Assembly (NCBI GenBank): GCA_017549285.1
Contig: JAFYVE010000055.1
Coordinates: 1-64,000, forward strand
DNA length: 64,000 nucleotides
Origin: Clostridia bacterium
GTDB taxonomy: Bacteria; Bacillota; Clostridia; Oscillospirales; Acutalibacteraceae
Reading direction: 5' to 3'
The notes under the pieces: model-generated
Seen by the model: only the letters and a program-made list of their open reading frames with translations
Databases searched by the model: none
Told to the model about the DNA's origin: nothing
Program-made: the position numbers and the translations under genes
Part shown: piece by piece, positions 35,980 to 44,889 of the stretch
Position numbering within the stretch: the first letter of the stretch is position 1
Layout of the letters: every line of letters starts with the position of its first letter

Positions 35980-36441
35980 TTATATATTTTTATTTCCGAG
36001 AAGTCTTCCGAGTTCATCCATAAATGAATTGATATCACGGAACTGTCTGTAGACAGAAGCAAAACGGACATATGCAACTTCATCGATATTTTTAAGCTTA
36101 TCCATCGCAAGTTCACCGATCTTGATTGAAGTGACTTCCCTGTCGATTGAATTCTGAAGCTGAGCTTCGATATCATCAACAGCGTGTTCAATAACTTCAA
36201 GAGGAACAGGACGCTTTTCACAGGCTCTCAGCATTCCGCCTATGAGCTTTGAACGGTCGAAAACCTGCCTTGACTTATCTTTCTTGACTACAACAATGGG
36301 CAATGTTTCAATGATTTCATATGTTGTGAATCTTTTCTGACACTGCAGACATTCACGACGGCGTCTTATTTTTTCGCCTTCATCTGTAGGACGCGAATCG
36401 ATAACTTTACTTTCTTCATAACCGCAAAACGGACATTTCAC
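35980..36441 (-). CDS. nrdR: Transcriptional repressor NrdR
   Basis: 153 residues. An N-terminal zinc ribbon ([20 protein letters not shown], then [17 protein letters not shown]) precedes an ATP-cone domain ([20 protein letters not shown]). NrdR senses ATP/dATP and represses ribonucleotide reductase genes. Start: a GTG at 36441 with AGGTGA upstream gives the normal VKCPFCG-type N terminus and normal length. The open frame upstream to 36603 is not part of the protein. An inverted repeat upstream (36457-36491) may be its own operator. No nrd gene lies nearby. Confidence 0.95.
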   Translation of the reverse strand: MKCPFCGYEESKVIDSRPTDEGEKIRRRRECLQCQKRFTTYEIIETLPIVVVKKDKSRQVFDRSKLIGGMLRACEKRPVPLEVIEHAVDDIEAQLQNSIDREVTSIKIGELAMDKLKNIDEVAYVRFASVYRQFRDINSFMDELGRLLGNKNI

Positions 36442-36456
36442 ATTAATCACCTGCTG

Positions 36457-36491
36457 TATTTTGTGTTGTAGCTTTATTCTAACACAAAATA
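36457..36491. promoter_or_regulatory. Inverted repeat upstream of nrdR, possible operator
   Basis: Perfect 11-bp arms TATTTTGTGTT and AACACAAAATA are separated by 13 bp. The arms resemble halves of the NrdR box (ACAC...ATATTGTGT). It lies between nrdR and the cca gene, which are divergent. Confidence 0.45.
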
Positions 36492-36541
36492 TCATATAAT
36501 TCAAGTAAATTACCAAAAAAATAACACAGGAGCCAATCAAT

Positions 36542-37861
36542 ATGATAACAATACCAAACGATGTTGCAACAGTTATAAATATACTTTCGGAAAACGGACA
36601 CAAGGCTTATGTTGTGGGCGGCTGTGTGCGTGATTCACTTATGGGCAGAGAGCCCGATGACTGGGATGTAACAACAGATGCATCACCGAAAGAAATCAAA
36701 GAGATTTTTGCATCATTCAGAACTGTTGATACAGGTATTGAACACGGTACTGTGCTTGTTGTATCGGGCAAAACACCCGTTGAAGTAACAACATTCAGAA
36801 TTGACGGTGAATACACCGATAACAGACATCCTGATTCTGTTACATTCACAAGCAATATTGAAGATGACCTCTCAAGACGGGATTTCACTATAAATGCTAT
36901 GGCTTATAACCATAAAGACGGCATAATTGACCCGTTCGGCGGAAGAAATGACCTTGAAAATAAAATAATCCGTTGTGTGGGAGAACCCGATAAAAGATTC
37001 ACTGAAGACGGGCTGAGAATTATGAGAGCTGTCCGTTTTTCATCAGTTCTGGGCTTCTCAATTGAAGAAAAAACTGCAGAATCAATTATAAAAAATGAAA
37101 ATCTGCTCGGTGCAATTGCCGCAGAAAGACTCACAAAAGAACTGATGAAACTTCTCTGCGGTGAGAATGTGTTTGAAGTTCTGAAAGAATTCAGAAGTGT
37201 TATCGGTGTTTTCATTCCCGAATTGAAACTTGAATTCGATTTTAAACAGTACGGCAAAAAACACGCCTATGACGTATGGATGCACACAGTACACACAGTA
37301 AACAATATTGAAGCAAACCCCGTTTTAAGACTAACAATGCTTCTTCACGATACAGGCAAAATTGCAACACACGCAATTGACGAAAACGGCAATTCAACTT
37401 TTAAAAACCACGCTGCAGTGGGGGGTGTTATTGCCGAAAACATTTTAAGAAGACTTAAATTCAGCAAAGAATATATAAACACAGTTTCATATCTTGTATC
37501 CATACACGATAAAGAAGTTCCCGAAACACGTATTCAGGTTAAAGAATACATCCGTGAGCTCGGTGAAAAGAACTTCATAAGACTTATGAAAATACGACGT
37601 GCTGACAAATCGGGACTTTCCAAAGGTTACAGAGATATTGCAGATAAGCTTGTTTTTGCTTATTCAACATTTGACAATATAATGAACAACGAAGAACCTT
37701 ACTGTATAAAACAGCTTGCAGTTGACGGAAACGACCTGAAAAGACTTGTTCCCGCAAACGATATTGGAGATACACTCAATTTTCTTGTTGAAACAGTCAT
37801 AAAACACCCTGAAAAGAATAACAGGGAAACTCTCATTGAGATTGTTAAGAAAAACAGATAA
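36542..37861 (+). CDS. cca: CCA tRNA nucleotidyltransferase
   Basis: 439 residues. The class II nucleotidyltransferase head has [10 protein letters not shown] (from residue 26) and the catalytic DxD at Asp40/Asp42 (DDWDVTTDA). [26 protein letters not shown] and an HD domain ([11 protein letters not shown]) follow. It adds or repairs the CCA end of tRNAs. An HD domain is common in longer bacterial members. GGAG lies upstream of the ATG. It is divergent from nrdR and ends at a terminator. Confidence 0.95.
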   Translation: MITIPNDVATVINILSENGHKAYVVGGCVRDSLMGREPDDWDVTTDASPKEIKEIFASFRTVDTGIEHGTVLVVSGKTPVEVTTFRIDGEYTDNRHPDSVTFTSNIEDDLSRRDFTINAMAYNHKDGIIDPFGGRNDLENKIIRCVGEPDKRFTEDGLRIMRAVRFSSVLGFSIEEKTAESIIKNENLLGAIAAERLTKELMKLLCGENVFEVLKEFRSVIGVFIPELKLEFDFKQYGKKHAYDVWMHTVHTVNNIEANPVLRLTMLLHDTGKIATHAIDENGNSTFKNHAAVGGVIAENILRRLKFSKEYINTVSYLVSIHDKEVPETRIQVKEYIRELGEKNFIRLMKIRRADKSGLSKGYRDIADKLVFAYSTFDNIMNNEEPYCIKQLAVDGNDLKRLVPANDIGDTLNFLVETVIKHPEKNNRETLIEIVKKNR

Positions 37862-37864
37862 AAT

Positions 37865-37900
37865 GAAAAACTCCCGACAAAAGTCGGGAGCAATTTTCAT
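37865..37900. terminator. Bidirectional terminator between cca and the small lipoprotein
   Basis: An 8-bp GC-rich stem (37871-37878 with 37883-37890) has an AAAA loop, A-rich sequence on the left and T-rich on the right. The two flanking genes converge here. Confidence 0.85.
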
Positions 37901-37924
37901 TTAAATTAAATATTTGCTAACAAA

Positions 37925-38074
37925 TTAAGCAAGAACTGAGCTTTCTTCTGCTTCTACTGTAGCAGCAACGCTTTCATCTTCACCGTTTACGGGCTTATCT
38001 GTGCAACCTGCGAATGAGAAAACCATAGCAGCTGAAACAAGAAGAGCAGCAACTGTAAGAATAACCTTCTTCAT
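37925..38074 (-). CDS. 49-residue lipoprotein
   Basis: A short gene: MKKVILTVAALLVSAAMVFS opens a type II signal peptide, and the lipobox FAGC gives a lipidated Cys24. Only 25 acidic, Ala/Ser/Val-rich residues remain, with no domain. AAGGAG lies 10 nt before the ATG, and a clear terminator follows, so it is likely real. A -10-like TATAAT (minus strand, 38168-38173) is overlapped by TGTAAT-type dyads. The function is unknown; tiny surface lipopeptides can be signals or accessory factors. Confidence 0.8.
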   Translation of the reverse strand: MKKVILTVAALLVSAAMVFSFAGCTDKPVNGEDESVAATVEAEESSVLA

Positions 38075-38106
38075 TATATGTTAGCTCCTTTCATAATAAT
38101 CAAAAC

Positions 38107-38228
38107 TGTAATAAGTGATTGCTCACTACGTTGCATACTTTACACCAATTCCCCCTTAAAGTCAATGATTATAACAAACCTGTAATCAATTATTACAAAA
38201 TTGTAATAATTTAATGCAGGATATTACA
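38107..38228. promoter_or_regulatory. Cluster of TGTAAT/ATTACA half-sites in a divergent promoter region
   Basis: Five copies of TGTAAT or its complement lie at 38107-38112, 38181-38186, 38192-38197, 38202-38207 and 38223-38228, forming inverted pairs. They flank the -10 of the small lipoprotein gene and abut the -35 of the InlB-repeat gene. Confidence 0.5.
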
Positions 38229-38229
38229 G

Positions 38230-38258
38230 TTGACTTATTTTTGTTGCTATTTTATAAT
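38230..38258 (+). promoter_or_regulatory. Sigma-A promoter of the InlB-repeat protein gene
   Basis: TTGACT (38230-38235) and a perfect TATAAT (38253-38258) are separated by 17 bp. A start here excludes the upstream in-frame codons from 38214. Confidence 0.85.
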
Positions 38259-38297
38259 GTATTCAGTTCCCGTTTTAAAGGAAGGAAAATAAAAAAA

Positions 38298-40064
38298 ATG
38301 AAAAAAAGCATATATATTTTTCTGATAATGTGTTTTGTTGCATTACTTGCCGTTACGGCAAATGCAAATGAAGAATACACTATTAAATATGATTTTACTG
38401 TTGCAGATATTCTTTCGCATCAGATTATCAACAATAATCCTGACGGCTACATAAAAGGTGAAACAGTAATTCTCAGCAATCCCGAATGCAAGGGCTATGA
38501 TTTCCAGGGATGGTTTACCGATTCACAGATGAATGATCAGATAACCGAAATCACTTCAGATAGCGAAGGTGATATAACTTTATATGCAAAATGGTATGAA
38601 TCAGAATACGGTGTAAATTATATTCTTACAACTCCCGATGTTCTTACAGACACTTCTGATATAATAAACCCAAACCCGTCATCAAGAAAAACATCAGAAA
38701 CTGTTTATCTTGACTCTCCTTCCCATACATCGGGCAATTACATTTTTGACGGATGGTTCCTCGACAAAGAATATAAAAAACCGGTTACAACTATTGATTC
38801 CTATACCTGCAAAGATGTTACCGTATATGCAAAATGGAAAAAAGCATCTTTTGACATTATATATTATATGGGGGAAGCAGAAAAAAGTTCATACAGCTTA
38901 ACAAATCCCAACCCTTCTCATTATACTTTCGGTAATGAACTCATTCTCTCTGATGTTATCACAAAAGACCCTGCTTTCACTTTTGAAGGCTGGTTTACAG
39001 ATTCTATGTTCACTCATCAGGTAACTTCAATCAGCAAGGAATCAAGCGGAAGCATTATTCTTTATGCAAAATGGACTGTTAAAACATATGACATAACATA
39101 TGTACTTGCAGATTCAAGCGGAATTGATGCCTCAACAGTTTATGCAAACAACCCTGATTCGGCAAGTAGTATTGATGACCTTTTGCTCAGTGACGCTGTT
39201 TCGGCAGACAAGAGTTTCCGTTTTGAAGGCTGGTATTCTGACAAAGAGCTTACAAAAAAAGTTACGCTCATAAAAAAAGGTCAGCTTACCCCCATGACAT
39301 TATATGCCAAATGGGAAACAGCCGTATATAATATTTCATATGACTATGCAATGATAAGACAGACTTATCTTAAAATTGACAATCCCAATCCCCAAAAATA
39401 TAATTTTGGGGATAACACAGCTCTGCTTCCGATTGAAGCTGACGGTTTTATTTTCAACGGCTGGTGCCTTGACGAAAACAGGAAAATAAAAATTGATTCT
39501 ATCCCCGAAGAATCATACGGTGATATAGTAATTTATGCAGATATAACTGAAAAAACTTATTCCGTATCATATGTGCTTGGAAACAGTGAAGTAAAAGAAT
39601 CTCAGGTTGTAAATAAAAATAAAGTTTATTTAAGAACAACCACAGAACAGGTGTCACTTAATGACGCACAGACTATAAATAAAGATTACACTTTTGCAGG
39701 CTGGTATCTCGACAGTGAATACACACAGAAGATTGAATATATCAGAGCTTACACAACAGGCAACATAACCCTTTATGCAAAATGGGAAAAGGTTGAAAAG
39801 CCTGTTGACCCGGACATACCTCAGAGTCCTCTCGAATGGGGTGATGCAACACTTTCATCCGGTGTCACAGCTGCCGATGCACGTCTTATACTGAGATACT
39901 CGGCAAAGCTCGAATCAGAGTTTTCAGATAATCAGAAAAAGGTTTCGGACATAAATAACGATACCAAGGTCAATGCGGCAGATGCCAGAATTGTGCTCAG
40001 ATTATCGGCAAAGCTCGAAAAAATTGAAGAGCTGAAAGAGAAATATAAATTAGAGGAACTTTGA
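38298..40064 (+). CDS. Secreted InlB B-repeat protein with C-terminal dockerin-like domain
   Basis: About 588 residues. The signal peptide is MKKSIYIFLIMCFVALLAVT through ANA (about 23 residues). Six Listeria-Bacteroides (InlB B / Flg_new) repeats follow, each ending in a form of GWFTDS...YAKW. A C-terminal dockerin-like pair comes last: the second loop (DINNDTKVNAADAR) is a good calcium site, but the first (GDATLSSGVTAADAR) has lost most of its acidic ligands. B-repeats are surface adhesion or spacer modules. The ATG at 38298 follows GGAAGG and begins the signal peptide. The same AADAR...RYSAKLE dockerin style occurs in the protein at 9088-10680. Confidence 0.88.
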   Translation: MKKSIYIFLIMCFVALLAVTANANEEYTIKYDFTVADILSHQIINNNPDGYIKGETVILSNPECKGYDFQGWFTDSQMNDQITEITSDSEGDITLYAKWYESEYGVNYILTTPDVLTDTSDIINPNPSSRKTSETVYLDSPSHTSGNYIFDGWFLDKEYKKPVTTIDSYTCKDVTVYAKWKKASFDIIYYMGEAEKSSYSLTNPNPSHYTFGNELILSDVITKDPAFTFEGWFTDSMFTHQVTSISKESSGSIILYAKWTVKTYDITYVLADSSGIDASTVYANNPDSASSIDDLLLSDAVSADKSFRFEGWYSDKELTKKVTLIKKGQLTPMTLYAKWETAVYNISYDYAMIRQTYLKIDNPNPQKYNFGDNTALLPIEADGFIFNGWCLDENRKIKIDSIPEESYGDIVIYADITEKTYSVSYVLGNSEVKESQVVNKNKVYLRTTTEQVSLNDAQTINKDYTFAGWYLDSEYTQKIEYIRAYTTGNITLYAKWEKVEKPVDPDIPQSPLEWGDATLSSGVTAADARLILRYSAKLESEFSDNQKKVSDINNDTKVNAADARIVLRLSAKLEKIEELKEKYKLEEL

Positions 40065-40218
40065 TAAACAATAATTTATCGGTGACATTAAATTTAAAAA
40101 TCACAACGTAGGGGCGCCCATCGGGCGTCCGTTACAGCAAGTATTTCCATACGGACTGCCAATGGCAGCCCCTACGATTAGTTTGTTCAAACATCCCGAC
40201 AAATTCTGATTTGTCAAA
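40063..40218. repeat. MITE-like intergenic repeat, copy 3
   Basis: It begins with GATAAACAATAATTTATCGG and ends with the same 28-bp sequence as copy 1 (40185-40212). In between, CGTAGGGG at about 40109 faces CCCCTACG near 40170-40178, with nested hairpins. No gene lies here; the 212-bp gap to the next gene otherwise holds only a terminator. Confidence 0.75.
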
Positions 40219-40221
40219 CAC

Positions 40222-40257
40222 ACAAAAAAACGGACTGAAAACTCGCGTTTTCAGTCC
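40222..40257 (-). terminator. Terminator of pduL
   Basis: An 11-bp perfect stem (40232-40242 with 40247-40257) is followed on the minus strand by a run of seven T residues. Confidence 0.9.
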
Positions 40258-40276
40258 TTGCTTTTTGTGTAAATAA

Positions 40277-40849
40277 TTACTTAACGATTTCACCCATTGT
40301 TGCGGGAGTTGCAGAACAAGCATTTGCTTCGTCTGTATCGATATGCATTGCAAGACCGAAACTGTCGTTTACTCTTACAACAACATCACCGAATACAAGG
40401 CTTCTGCCTTCTGATTCAATCTTAACGTTAACAACGTCCTTGTCAGCAACTTCGAGTTCAGCTGCATCAGCAGTTGTCATATGAATGTGTCTCTTAGCAA
40501 CGATAACGCCGTCCTTGAGCTCAACTTCACCCTTGGGGCCTACGAGCTTACAGCAGCCTGATTCAGCTGTGTCGCCTGATTCTCTGATGGGAGCGACAAC
40601 ACCGATTGCTCTTGCATCTGTAGCTGAGATTTCAACCTGAGTAGCAGGTCTTACGGGACCGAGGATTGAAACTGCGGGGAACTGGCTCTTGGGACCTACA
40701 ACAGCAACTCTTTCGTTAGTTACATACTGACCGGGCTGTGAGAGTTCCTTTTTGATTGTGAGTTCATAGCCTTCACCGAAGAGGATATCAAGGTCTTCAC
40801 GTGATACATGAACGTGTCTTGCAGATGTTTCAACAATAAACTTTTTCAT
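40277..40849 (-). CDS. pduL: PduL-type phosphate acyltransferase
   Basis: 190 residues in two PduL-type half barrels: SARHVHVSREDLDILFG at the start and AKRHIHMTTADAAELEVADK in the middle supply the zinc-binding His pairs. A late MHIDTDEAN supplies another. It converts acyl-CoA and phosphate to acyl-phosphate (acetyl- or propanoyl-). No shell-protein encapsulation peptide extends the N terminus, and no microcompartment genes are nearby, so it likely acts in the cytosol as the organism's phosphotransacetylase. The ATG at 40849 has AAAGGAAA upstream; the ATG at 40867 precedes that site and is rejected. It is monocistronic, with its own promoter. Confidence 0.93.
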   Translation of the reverse strand: MKKFIVETSARHVHVSREDLDILFGEGYELTIKKELSQPGQYVTNERVAVVGPKSQFPAVSILGPVRPATQVEISATDARAIGVVAPIRESGDTAESGCCKLVGPKGEVELKDGVIVAKRHIHMTTADAAELEVADKDVVNVKIESEGRSLVFGDVVVRVNDSFGLAMHIDTDEANACSATPATMGEIVK

Positions 40850-40880
40850 TTTACACTTTCCTTTCAATAATCTACAGATT

Positions 40881-40909
40881 ATTTTACAACTTCAAGCGGA
40901 AAAATGCAA
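40881..40909 (-). promoter_or_regulatory. Promoter of pduL
   Basis: On the minus strand, TTGCAT (40904-40909) and TAAAAT (40881-40886) are separated by 17 bp. Confidence 0.6.
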
Positions 40910-40931
40910 TAGTAAAAAGTAATTTTATGAA

Positions 40932-41648
40932 TTAATTATCTGTGACAATAACAACAGCCTGAGAATTGTTGGCATCAAATGCAATCTGAGACTCTGTTTT
41001 TCCGAATTTACGGCATTCTCCTGTCATAGGGTCGTTGAAATAATATCCCGTTGCATCATACCCCACAAGAACCATACAGTGATTCGGACTTATCCATGTA
41101 AAACTGTCACTGCTGTTTTCAATACGGGGACTGATATTTATGTAAGGGTCTGCCATATCCATAGTGCACCACACAATAACGGGGATATTGTTTCTGATGT
41201 ATTTCAGGCACAGACTTTCCAGTGTCTCTGAGCAGAAAAATACTGCATCTGCCGTAATTCCGTTTTCATCAAAGAAATAATTTATGCTTCTTGCAAGACC
41301 TTTTGCCCATATTCCCCACCCGTTTTTGCTTTCAGGCTTTCCGAGAAAGACCATATCAGGGTCACTGCTGTACCACACACCGTCAGTTATATAGGGCGCA
41401 TTTCCCTTAAACAGATATTTGTCGGAAAATTCATCAACAGTTACATCAAAACCGTAATAATCAAGAACCATAACAGCCGATATCATTTCGCACCCCGTGG
41501 GATAATCGGGATTCTGAGACATGGTATCCACTTCAATCAGAGTTATATCCGATAAATACGCTATCAACCCGACAAAACAGATAACCATAAACAAAGAACT
41601 AACACGGACCTTTATGCTGTTTTTCTGTTTTTTATTAGATTCAGACAT
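40932..41648 (-). CDS. Membrane-anchored C39-like cysteine peptidase
   Basis: 238 residues. One TM helix (about 15-34) follows a basic cytosolic start, so the domain lies outside. The C39_2 papain-like pattern is complete: Cys53 in YPTGCEMISA, His190 in SPNHCMVLVGYD, and Asn/Asp in YFNDPMTG. The gene follows the anti-sigma-like gene with only a few bases between them, a GTG at 41651 or the ATG at 41648 serving as start. Ending an ECF sigma operon, it may process an envelope target, possibly the neighbouring anti-sigma protein, but this is inference. C39_2 proteins without an ABC transporter have poorly known substrates. Confidence 0.82.
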   Translation of the reverse strand: MSESNKKQKNSIKVRVSSLFMVICFVGLIAYLSDITLIEVDTMSQNPDYPTGCEMISAVMVLDYYGFDVTVDEFSDKYLFKGNAPYITDGVWYSSDPDMVFLGKPESKNGWGIWAKGLARSINYFFDENGITADAVFFCSETLESLCLKYIRNNIPVIVWCTMDMADPYINISPRIENSSDSFTWISPNHCMVLVGYDATGYYFNDPMTGECRKFGKTESQIAFDANNSQAVVIVTDN

Positions 41649-41652
41649 CACA

Positions 41653-42963
41653 TCATTCTGCTATCACGACACCGTCGGTAACATCCCACATACTGCCGAT
41701 AATAAACATAAGGTCTGAAAAATCAGCATCGTCGTCAATAACAAAGCCGTAAGTTACGGTTTTACTTTCGCCTGCCTCAAAGGGAATATGATAATAACCG
41801 CCTGTTCCTCCGTCCTGACCGCTTATATAAGATGCTTCAAAGTCGTTGAATCTGTTTGATTCGTGTGTGCCTTTTATACTGCATATACTTGCATCAATAT
41901 AGAACTCATTTGATGTATTTTCATTATTTGTAACTTCAATATCAATCAGAATTATTTTTCTGCCGACAGTTTCTGTTGCCTTTATTGATGAAACAGAGTT
42001 TACACCGTCACCGTAATTATATATTTTTCGTTCATAAGTTTTAAAATTACCGTTTTCATCAACATAGTCTGATATATCCTTTGCAAGATTGAAACTCCTG
42101 TAATCAAGCCCGTTTACATTGTCACGGATATCAATATTCTTAACTGACAAAGTATATTTATTTCCGTCAACATAACCGTTATAGGCTATTATGTCAAAAG
42201 ACTCACCTATCTGTCGTTCAACAGCATCTGCAGTATAAGAGTAAACAAGGTCTGAAGAGGGTTCAATTATTCCGCCGTTATCCGTTGTAGGAATATAGGT
42301 ATCAACGATAAAAGCATTTTCTTTATCAGATTCAACAAGGCTGATATTTTCGGCAATTTTAATCATTTCATCTTCATCGATTCTTTCCGAAACGTAGCCG
42401 TGAAGAATATATCCGAATTCAGCGAAATTGATAAGAAATTCCTTATCATAGCTGTCACCATCGGATTCAATACCTGTATCAATTCTCATAACAGCACCCT
42501 GATTTTCACCGAACATACACTCTGTCATACTGCCCACGTAGAATATTTCAAGGTCTTTTGCTGTTTCGTTTTTAAACAAACGGAAAGTAATTCCTGATGG
42601 TGCAACATCACCCGATTCGGTCTTTACTCCGAAATTATACGGCGCATCAGATGTGTCAAGATAATCAGGCATATAACCGAAATTGAGTTTTACATATTCG
42701 GGAGATTCCGTTTTTACACTTGTTTCTTCATTCAAGTCAAGAGTTACTTTGTAATTCTCTTTTTTTACAAAATAATCATAAACCGTATCTGCCGCAAATC
42801 CTGATACTGAAAGCAGCATTACAACAGCCGCAACAAGAACTGCAATTTTTACGGGAGATTTTCTGCTGTGTTTTCTTTCACCGATATTTTCAACGGCATC
42901 AAGAACAACAGAATGAAAGCTTTCAGGCATTTCGGGATATTCATTTTTTAAATTTATACTCAT
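41653..42963 (-). CDS. Single-pass membrane protein, probable anti-sigma factor of the second ECF system
   Basis: 436 residues. About 40 cytosolic residues (NEYPEMPESFHSVVLDAVEN) precede one TM helix (about 41-59) and about 375 extracellular residues with beta-rich, DUF4179/DUF4367-like character (VYDYFVKKENYKVTLD; LEIFYVGSMTECMFG). The start lies 2 bp after the sigma-factor stop, so the pair is translationally linked. A short cytosolic segment with the MPESFH...LDAVENI pattern is common in Clostridial anti-sigma partners. The exact family is not certain. Confidence 0.8.
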   Translation of the reverse strand: MSINLKNEYPEMPESFHSVVLDAVENIGERKHSRKSPVKIAVLVAAVVMLLSVSGFAADTVYDYFVKKENYKVTLDLNEETSVKTESPEYVKLNFGYMPDYLDTSDAPYNFGVKTESGDVAPSGITFRLFKNETAKDLEIFYVGSMTECMFGENQGAVMRIDTGIESDGDSYDKEFLINFAEFGYILHGYVSERIDEDEMIKIAENISLVESDKENAFIVDTYIPTTDNGGIIEPSSDLVYSYTADAVERQIGESFDIIAYNGYVDGNKYTLSVKNIDIRDNVNGLDYRSFNLAKDISDYVDENGNFKTYERKIYNYGDGVNSVSSIKATETVGRKIILIDIEVTNNENTSNEFYIDASICSIKGTHESNRFNDFEASYISGQDGGTGGYYHIPFEAGESKTVTYGFVIDDDADFSDLMFIIGSMWDVTDGVVIAE

Positions 42964-42965
42964 TA

Positions 42966-43427
42966 TTACTCCTCCAGTAAATCTTTTAATTTTTCTCTGC
43001 CTGCAGAAAGTCTGCTTTTTACCGTTCCTGACGGAATATGCAGAATTGATGCAATTTCGCTGACAGAATAGTCTTCAACGTAATAAAGCTGCACAACAAT
43101 CCTGATTTTAGGCGGAAGCTTCATTATTTCAGTAAACACAAAAGAATAGTTATCTTCCCTTGCCTCGTTTGTCAGAGCATACTCGGCAAATGTCACTTCT
43201 CTGTATTTAAGTTTATTAAGTCTGTAACATTCATTGATAAGTATTCTTGTTATCCACGTTCTGAAATACTTCTCTTCTCGAAGAGAATCAAGCTTTTCAT
43301 AAGCATTCAGAACTGCCTGCTGTACTGCATCTTCACAATCACTTTCGTAAAAACAGATTGATTTTGACACTCTGTATAGCATATCTTCTGCGGACAGAAC
43401 ATTACTCTGAAATGTTTGTTTATCCAT
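42966..43427 (-). CDS. RNA polymerase ECF-type sigma factor (second system)
   Basis: About 153 residues. Region 2 is DMLYRVSKSICFYESDCEDA through VQQAVLNAYEKL, then REEKYFRTWITRILINECYR. Region 4 is LPPKIRIVVQLYYVEDYSVS and EIASILHIPSGTVKSRLSAG. The ATG at 43427 has AAGGA 7 nt upstream; the ATG at 43448 lies before that site. The upstream region has an extended -10 (TGATATAAT on the minus strand near 43505-43512). It leads a three-gene operon with an anti-sigma-like protein and a C39 peptidase. Confidence 0.93.
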   Translation of the reverse strand: MDKQTFQSNVLSAEDMLYRVSKSICFYESDCEDAVQQAVLNAYEKLDSLREEKYFRTWITRILINECYRLNKLKYREVTFAEYALTNEAREDNYSFVFTEIMKLPPKIRIVVQLYYVEDYSVSEIASILHIPSGTVKSRLSAGREKLKDLLEE

Positions 43428-43617
43428 AGTTTTATCCTTTCCATACAAACGGTACCGGTTTTGTATTTCAATAATTAGATAACAAAAACACCCTTACGGT
43501 TCACATTATATCACAAATTTTTGCAAAAAAATTTATTTTCCCTATTTATATTTTTAATTATATATGCTATACTTATAATGATTAATTATGTAAACATAAA
43601 AATACGAGGTATAAAGT

Positions 43618-44889
43618 ATGTTTGTTGATAAAGCGAAAATAAAAATAAAGGCAGGTAACGGCGGTAACGGTGCCGTTGCGTTCCACAGAGAAAAATATGT
43701 CGCTTCAGGCGGTCCCGACGGCGGTGACGGCGGAAAAGGCGGCGATATCGTCTTTAAGATTGACACAAACCTGTCAACTCTTGCAGACTTCCGTTACAAA
43801 AGAAAATACACAGCCGAAAGCGGACAGAACGGTTCAGGTTCAAGAAAGAACGGAAAAAAAGGACAGGACCTCATAATCAAGGTTCCCCGTGGTACAATAA
43901 TCCGTGAAGCTGAAAGCGGAGTTGTTATTGCCGATATGTCATCCGACGAGCCTTTTATTGCCGCAAAGGGCGGTAAAGGCGGTTGGGGTAACTCTCATTT
44001 TGCAACACCCACCCGTCAGACACCCCGTTTTGCAAAAGACGGTGTCCCCGGCGAAGAATGGGAAGTTATCCTTGAACTCAAACTTCTTGCTGACGTCGGT
44101 CTTATCGGTTTCCCAAATGTAGGCAAGTCAACTCTTGTTTCCGTTGTAAGTGAGGCAAAACCCATCATAGCTGACTACCATTTCACAACAATCACACCTG
44201 TTCTGGGTGTTGTAAGAATGGGTCCCGAAAGCTCATTCGTTATGGCTGATATCCCCGGTCTTATTGAGGGTGCAGGTGAAGGTGCAGGTCTCGGCCACGC
44301 ATTCCTCCGTCACGTTGAAAGATGCCGTATGCTTATTCACGTTGTTGACGTTGCGGGCAGTGAAGGCAGAAACCCCATTGAAGATTTTGAAACAATCAAC
44401 AAAGAGCTTGTTGTTTTCAATGAAGAGCTTTCAAAATGTCCGCAGATTGTTGCAGGCAACAAAATCGATATGGCAACTGACGAGCAGAGAGAAGAGTTCA
44501 GAAATTACATCGAAAGCAAAGGCTTACAGTATTTTGAAATCTGTGCTCCCATTCTTGAAGGCACTCAGGAAGTTGTAAATGCCGCAGCCGCAATGCTCGC
44601 AACACTCCCCCCCATCAAACAGTATGAAGCAGAGCCTATCCCGATGGAAATGCTTGAAAAGAAAAAGAACACGGGATTCAAGGTTTCTGTTATCGACGAC
44701 ACATATTATGTTGAAGCAGAATGGCTTCTTAAAATACTCAACAAAACAGATATGGACGACTATGAGTCACTCCAGTATTTCCAGACAGTACTCGCTACAA
44801 GCGGTATTCTTGATGCTCTCCGCAACAGAGGTATTCAGGAAGGTGACACAGTAAATATTTACGACCTGGAGTTTGAGTATGTGCCCTGA
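43618..44889 (+). CDS. obg: GTPase Obg
   Basis: 423 residues. The glycine-rich Obg fold is at the N terminus (KIKAGNGGNGAVAFHREKYV), and the G domain has GFPNVGKS at 164-171, DIPGLIEGA and GNKID. The C-terminal OCT domain (NTGFKVSVIDDTYYVEAEWL) is present. Obg acts in late 50S ribosome assembly and in growth and stress control. GAGGT precedes the ATG. It leads an operon with mrnC and a YitT-family gene; the 3' end overlaps mrnC by 11 bases. Confidence 0.97.
   Translation: MFVDKAKIKIKAGNGGNGAVAFHREKYVASGGPDGGDGGKGGDIVFKIDTNLSTLADFRYKRKYTAESGQNGSGSRKNGKKGQDLIIKVPRGTIIREAESGVVIADMSSDEPFIAAKGGKGGWGNSHFATPTRQTPRFAKDGVPGEEWEVILELKLLADVGLIGFPNVGKSTLVSVVSEAKPIIADYHFTTITPVLGVVRMGPESSFVMADIPGLIEGAGEGAGLGHAFLRHVERCRMLIHVVDVAGSEGRNPIEDFETINKELVVFNEELSKCPQIVAGNKIDMATDEQREEFRNYIESKGLQYFEICAPILEGTQEVVNAAAAMLATLPPIKQYEAEPIPMEMLEKKKNTGFKVSVIDDTYYVEAEWLLKILNKTDMDDYESLQYFQTVLATSGILDALRNRGIQEGDTVNIYDLEFEYVP

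Noticed and set aside
36442..36603. 54-residue hydrophobic extension of NrdR
   Set aside because: NrdR normally begins at the zinc ribbon. The extension runs through the promoter/inverted repeat and overlaps the cca gene; the GTG at 36441 has a good site.
43440..43470. GGTACC-centred near-palindrome upstream of the second ECF sigma gene
   Set aside because: The arms match only partly and the site lies in the leader, so it was not listed as an operator.
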